Below are positions 15,723 to 18,976 of a stretch of 18,976 nt of DNA, one piece after another (position 1 is the first letter of the stretch; each line of letters begins with the position of its first letter). Position numbers and translations under genes: made by a program. The stretch spans positions 1 to 18,976 of the forward strand of contig DATKFG010000059.1 in assembly GCA_035511515.1 (NCBI GenBank), read 5' to 3'. This stretch comes from VBCK01 sp035511515. Its GTDB lineage: Bacteria; Pseudomonadota; Gammaproteobacteria; Burkholderiales; Burkholderiaceae_F. The notes below the pieces were generated by a model. The model was not told the origin of the DNA. It did not search any database and was given only the letters and a program-made list of their open reading frames with translations.

Positions 15723-17130
15723 ATGAAATTCCCACGTCGACAATTCCTGGATTTTGCAGCCGCGGCGACAGCGCTTTTTGCTTCGCCTTACGCTGCGCGG
15801 GCACAGGCCCAGTCGCCCAAGACGGTCGCGCCGCCGAAACGGTCCGCCCGCGACCGGCTGCACGAAGCTCTCGCCCATATCGCCGATTCGAAGGGCGAGG
15901 GTGCCCGCGCCTGCCTCACCGTCTATTCGCAGGCCGCGCGCGACGCCGCGGACGCCGCCGATGCCAGAGTGCGCGACGGCATAACGCTCGGACCGCTCGA
16001 TGGGGCGATCGTCAGCATCAAGGACCTGTTCGACGTGGCCGGCGAGCCGACCCGCGCGGGGTCCAAGGTGCTCGTCGATGCGCCACCGGCGGCGAGCGAT
16101 GCGCCAGTGGTTCACCGGCTCCGCGCCGCGGGCGCGGTGATCGTCGCGAAGACCAACATGGTTGAATTCGCGTTCTCGGGGATTGGCACCAACCCGCACT
16201 ACGGCACTCCCGGTAATCCGGCCGACCGTACTCGCGTTCCCGGGGGATCAACCTCGGGCGGGGGCCGTTGCCGTGGCGGATGGGATGTGCGAGATCGCGA
16301 TCGGCTCCGACACGGGTGGCTCGACCCGCATTCCTGCTGCATTCTGCGGCCTGGTCGGCTTCAAGCCTTCCAAGAGCAGGGTACCGACCGAGGGGGCATT
16401 TCCTCTTTCGTATACGCTGGACTCGATCGGACCGATCGCGAAGAGTGTCGCTGCGTGCGCCGCCGCCGATGCGGTCATGGCCGCCGAAGATCCGTGGACG
16501 CTCGAACCGGAACCGCTGCCGGGATTGCGGCTCGGCATCCCCCAGGGTTCGCCGCTCGAGGATCTGGATCAGACGGTCGCCGCGCGGTTTTCTGATGCGA
16601 CCCGGGAACTGGGCCGAGCTGGCGTGCGGCTTTCCGAGGAGATGCTTGCCCTGCTCGACGACATGGTGCGGATGAATGCCAAGGCGACGTTTGCGGCGGT
16701 CGAATCCTATGCGATCCATCGAGATCGGCTCGCGACTCGCGCAGCCGACTACGATCCGTTGGTTCTCGCCCGCATCGAAGGGGGCAGTACCGTTTCCGCC
16801 GCGGACTATCTGACAATGCTCCGCGGTCGGACGGCGCTGGTACGCGCGATGGATGCTCGCCTGGCCGATCTCGACGGCTTGGTGTTGCCGACGACCCCGA
16901 TTGTTGCTCCGACCATCGCCGAAGTTTCGACCAGCGAGGGCTTCAACCCCAGGAACCGCCTGGCCCTTCGCAATTGCGCGATCGTCAATTACTTCGATCT
17001 GTGCGCAATATCGGTGCCGTTGCCGCGTGCAGGCGGGCTTCCGGTTGGCCTGATGCTGGTCGCACGCAATAATCAGGACCACCGATTATTCCGCATGGCG
17101 GCGGCGGTCGAACGACTCTTTTCCGCCTGA
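15723..17130 (+). pseudogene. Amidase-signature hydrolase with Tat leader, frameshifted
   Basis: Residues 1-29 (KFPRRQFLDFAAAATALFA ... ARA) form a twin-arginine signal. The rest is an amidase-signature enzyme (usual product about 470 aa) hydrolysing an unknown amide. Lys100 (SIKDLFDVAG) and cis-Ser176 (GGSTSGG) lie in the first frame. A G5 tract at 16260-16264 has one G too many: removing it joins the frame to AVAVADGMCEIAIGSDTGGS, with the nucleophile at Ser200 of the restored protein, and then an intact C-terminus to TGA 17128-17130. As read, translation ends at 16593-16595 without the nucleophile. The fault is a real mutation, slippage or a sequencing error; everything else looks functional. 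The restored stop overlaps the hutD-family ATG (TGATG). Substrate not inferable. Confidence 0.88.
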
Positions 17131-17693
17131 TGAACCAATGGCTGGTCGATGCGAACCAGATTCCTGCGCAGCCCTGGCGCAACGGGGGTGGCAGCACACG
17201 CGAGCTGCTTGCCTGGCCGACGGCGCACGACTGGCTTTTTCGCATCAGCCTTGCGCAGGTGGTGCAGGATGGACCCTTCTCGTCCTTCCCCGGCATTGAG
17301 CGCTGGATCGCACTGATCGAGGGCGCCGGCATGACGCTGCGCTTTGCCTCGGGATCCGAGCCGCTCTCGATCGGGCCGGAGCCCCTGCGTTTCGATGGGG
17401 CGCTCGCCCCCGGCTGCTCGCTCGAGCGGGGCGCCACCCTCGATCTGAACCTGATGGTGGACCGATCGCGGCGATCGGGACTGCTCGCCTGCGCCGGCGA
17501 CGCAGAATGGACCGACGCGAGCGAATGGCGCGGCGCATTTGCCGCTTCGCCGTGTACGCTTTGGATCGACGACGCCCCGCCGGTCGAGTTGGGGGCGATG
17601 GTCCTTCTGGCGCGGCAAGGGGCGGCACGCGAGCGCTGGCGCCTGACGACCCGCGGTGCAGCGGTGCGCGCCTGGTGGATCGCGGTCGCATGA
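17130..17693 (+). CDS. HutD/Ves family cupin-like protein
   Basis: A 187-aa protein of the HutD family. Diagnostic segments: IPAQPWRNGGGSTRELLAWP (11-30), FRISLAQVVQDGPFSSFPG (37-55) and LDLNLMVDR. HutD proteins are bicupin-fold, often coded beside histidine-utilisation genes, where a role in sensing or limiting pathway flux has been proposed; E. coli Ves is a cold-related member. No hutH, hutU, hutI or hutG is present here, so a histidine role is not supported. ATG 17130 overlaps the amidase stop by 1 nt and its TGA overlaps the kinase ATG (ATGA), so the three are a translationally coupled cluster. If the amidase frameshift is real, coupling from upstream would be lost. Confidence 0.85.
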   Translation: MNQWLVDANQIPAQPWRNGGGSTRELLAWPTAHDWLFRISLAQVVQDGPFSSFPGIERWIALIEGAGMTLRFASGSEPLSIGPEPLRFDGALAPGCSLERGATLDLNLMVDRSRRSGLLACAGDAEWTDASEWRGAFAASPCTLWIDDAPPVELGAMVLLARQGAARERWRLTTRGAAVRAWWIAVA

Positions 17694-18580
17694 AACTTCA
17701 AAGCTCCGCCCCGCTTCCGGAGGGCACCGAGATCGGTGGATACCGCATCCTGCACGCCCTCTCGAGTGGAGGCTTCTCGATCGTCTATCTCGCGTACTCC
17801 GAGCAGAATGAAGAATGCGTGGCGATCAAGGAATACATGCCCGCGAACCGGGCCTTGCGGCGGCCCGGGGACCTCGTTCCCCACATCAGTGCCGAACACC
17901 TCGCGCCCTACAAGTACGGACTGGCCGCGTTTTTTGAGGAGGCACGGATCCTCGCGACAATCAACCACCCGAACATCGTGCAGGTGCTCGAATTGGTACG
18001 CGCCAACGAGACGATCTACATGGTGATGCAATTCGTCGAGGGGACCTCCCTGGAGAAATATATCCTGCGCCACCGCGTGGAGAGCCGCATCGCGGTGCTG
18101 TCCGAGGACTTCATCGTCGGACTCTTTGCGCGGGTGCTCGACGGTCTGCACGAGGTCCACGGCCGCAAGCTGCTGCACCTCGATCTGAAGCCCACGAACA
18201 TCATCCTGCGGCCGGACCGCGTGCCCACGCTGATCGACTTTGGCGCCGCCCGACGCACCGTGGGGCGCGATTCGGCCTCGGTCATCCCGATGTTTACTCC
18301 GGGCTTCGCGGCGCCCGAGGCCTACGAGCGCGACGGCGCGGTCGGAGCTTGGAGCGACATCTACGGAATTGGCGCCTGCATGCTCGCCTGCATGAGCGCC
18401 AAGCAGCCGCAGGAGGCGCCCTCGCGGGCCCGCGAGGACTTGGTTCCGCTGGCTCTGGAGATCTTGGAGCGCTCCTACTCGGCGCAGATTCTGTCGCTCA
18501 CGAAGGCCTGCCTGGAGCTCGACCCGCGCGCGCGGCCGCAGAGCGCGCGCGCGCTGCACCAGCGCCTCATGGGCCGCTGA
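17690..18580 (+). CDS. Compact non-RD serine/threonine protein kinase
   Basis: A 296-aa Hanks-type kinase that is almost only a kinase domain, with no transmembrane segment or sensor domain, so probably cytosolic. Gly-rich loop LSSGGFSIVYLA (24-35), Lys47 in VAIKEYMP, an alpha-C glutamate in FFEEAR (83/84), catalytic HLDLKPTN (Asp165, Lys167, Asn170), DFGAAR (Asp183), APE (208-210) and Asp223 (WSDIYG) are all present, so it should be active. Leu164 replaces the usual Arg (HRD), making it a non-RD kinase that may not need activation-loop phosphorylation. The IKEYMP type is common in proteobacterial kinases often paired with PP2C phosphatases. It overlaps the HutD gene by 4 nt. Substrate unknown. 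Confidence 0.9.
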   Translation: MKLQSSAPLPEGTEIGGYRILHALSSGGFSIVYLAYSEQNEECVAIKEYMPANRALRRPGDLVPHISAEHLAPYKYGLAAFFEEARILATINHPNIVQVLELVRANETIYMVMQFVEGTSLEKYILRHRVESRIAVLSEDFIVGLFARVLDGLHEVHGRKLLHLDLKPTNIILRPDRVPTLIDFGAARRTVGRDSASVIPMFTPGFAAPEAYERDGAVGAWSDIYGIGACMLACMSAKQPQEAPSRAREDLVPLALEILERSYSAQILSLTKACLELDPRARPQSARALHQRLMGR

Positions 18581-18617
18581 AGTGCACGCCCCGCAATTGT
18601 TCTACGACGAGGGCCAG

Positions 18618-18976
18618 ATGCATCCCACATTGGAAACCCGCCGTCTAACGCTTCGGCCTCTGGTATTGCAGGACCTTGATGCTTACGTCGATTTTTGGCA
18701 GAACGCCGAGGTCGTGCGGTACATCACGGGGACGCCGATCTCTCGAGAGCAGAGTTGGAAAAGGCTATTGGCTACGGCGGGGCATTGGCAGCTCTTGGGT
18801 TTTGGATTCTTTGCGATTCAAGAAAACGCCAGTGGACGATTTATCGGTGAGGCAGGTTTTCAGGAAATGCGTCGGGACTTGCTTCCTTCGATCGAAGGAA
18901 CGCTGGAAACCGGCTGGGGAATCCTTCCCGCCTATCAAGGAAAGGGCTATGCAACGGAGGCCGTCAGCACCGCGAT
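18618..18976 (+). CDS. GNAT N-acetyltransferase, 3' end outside window
   Basis: The first 119 residues of a RimJ/RimL-type GNAT acetyltransferase: LETRRLTLRPL near the start, GFGFFAIQENASGRFIGEAG, then ETGWGILPAYQGKGYATEAV with the acetyl-CoA loop Q107-G-K-G-Y-A112. Such enzymes acetylate protein N-termini, antibiotics or small amines; the acceptor cannot be told. ATG 18618 has GAGGG upstream; GTG 18582 is an alternative, directly after the kinase stop. Base composition shifts here: 18781-18840 is 29/60 GC, against far higher values in the kinase gene, with many A/T-ending codons. This suggests recent acquisition from another source. The gene runs off the window end. Confidence 0.88.
   Translation, partial: MHPTLETRRLTLRPLVLQDLDAYVDFWQNAEVVRYITGTPISREQSWKRLLATAGHWQLLGFGFFAIQENASGRFIGEAGFQEMRRDLLPSIEGTLETGWGILPAYQGKGYATEAVSTA

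Noticed and set aside
17130..17693. Histidine-utilisation operon inferred from the HutD-family gene
   Set aside because: No hutH, hutU, hutI, hutG or hutC gene is near; the family occurs outside hut loci.
1..18976. tRNA, rRNA or riboswitch genes
   Set aside because: No cloverleaf, rRNA-like or known aptamer sequence was recognised by eye; a covariance-model scan could not be run.

Overview
The window reads as a chromosomal segment of a GC-rich betaproteobacterium, most likely order Burkholderiales. The main evidence is the co-linear block bamD<->rluD-pgeF-phaC-phaA-phaB-phaR-rimO, which is the usual arrangement in PHB-producing Burkholderiales. The PhaC (587 aa), PhaA (393 aa) and PhaB (244 aa) products match the class I Cupriavidus-type proteins in length and catalytic residues. 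Coding density is very high: no gene-free stretch exceeds about 180 bp, and many neighbouring genes overlap by 1-29 nt.

Layout. (1) 7-305: a frameshifted ParE/RelE-type toxin remnant. (2) 405-3069: an ATP-dependent DNA ligase of the actinobacterial LigB type, overlapping a ZapE/AFG1-like ATPase. (3) 3083-4637: a secreted Gln/Ala-rich coiled-coil protein, convergent with a PP2C-type phosphatase. (4) 4759-7022: a small YdcH/DUF465 protein coupled by TGATG to a YoaA-type Fe-S helicase, whose N-terminus carries a translated tandem palindromic repeat. (5) 7009-9693: bamD (minus strand), divergent from rluD-pgeF. (6) 9774-15584: phaCAB, then phaR-rimO, making and regulating poly-3-hydroxybutyrate. 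(7) 15584-15681: a perfect 40-bp inverted repeat. (8) 15723-18580: an accessory-looking run of a Tat-leader amidase (broken by one extra G in a G5 tract), a HutD-family protein and a compact non-RD Ser/Thr kinase, all overlapping by 1-4 nt. (9) 18618-end: a truncated GNAT acetyltransferase gene of clearly lower GC.

How the genes work together. PhaA condenses two acetyl-CoA, PhaB reduces acetoacetyl-CoA to (R)-3-hydroxybutyryl-CoA, PhaC polymerises it, and PhaR senses polymer and represses granule genes. YoaA and LigB act in DNA repair, ZapE in division or envelope stress, BamD in outer-membrane assembly, RluD and RimO in ribosome modification, and PgeF in peptidoglycan quality control. The window encodes one phosphatase (PP2C) and one Ser/Thr kinase, but 13 kb apart. 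The best candidate for something undescribed is the amidase-HutD-kinase overlapping cassette next to the REP-like doublet. Its function cannot be named from sequence alone. The phaR leader palindromes are the best regulatory candidate.
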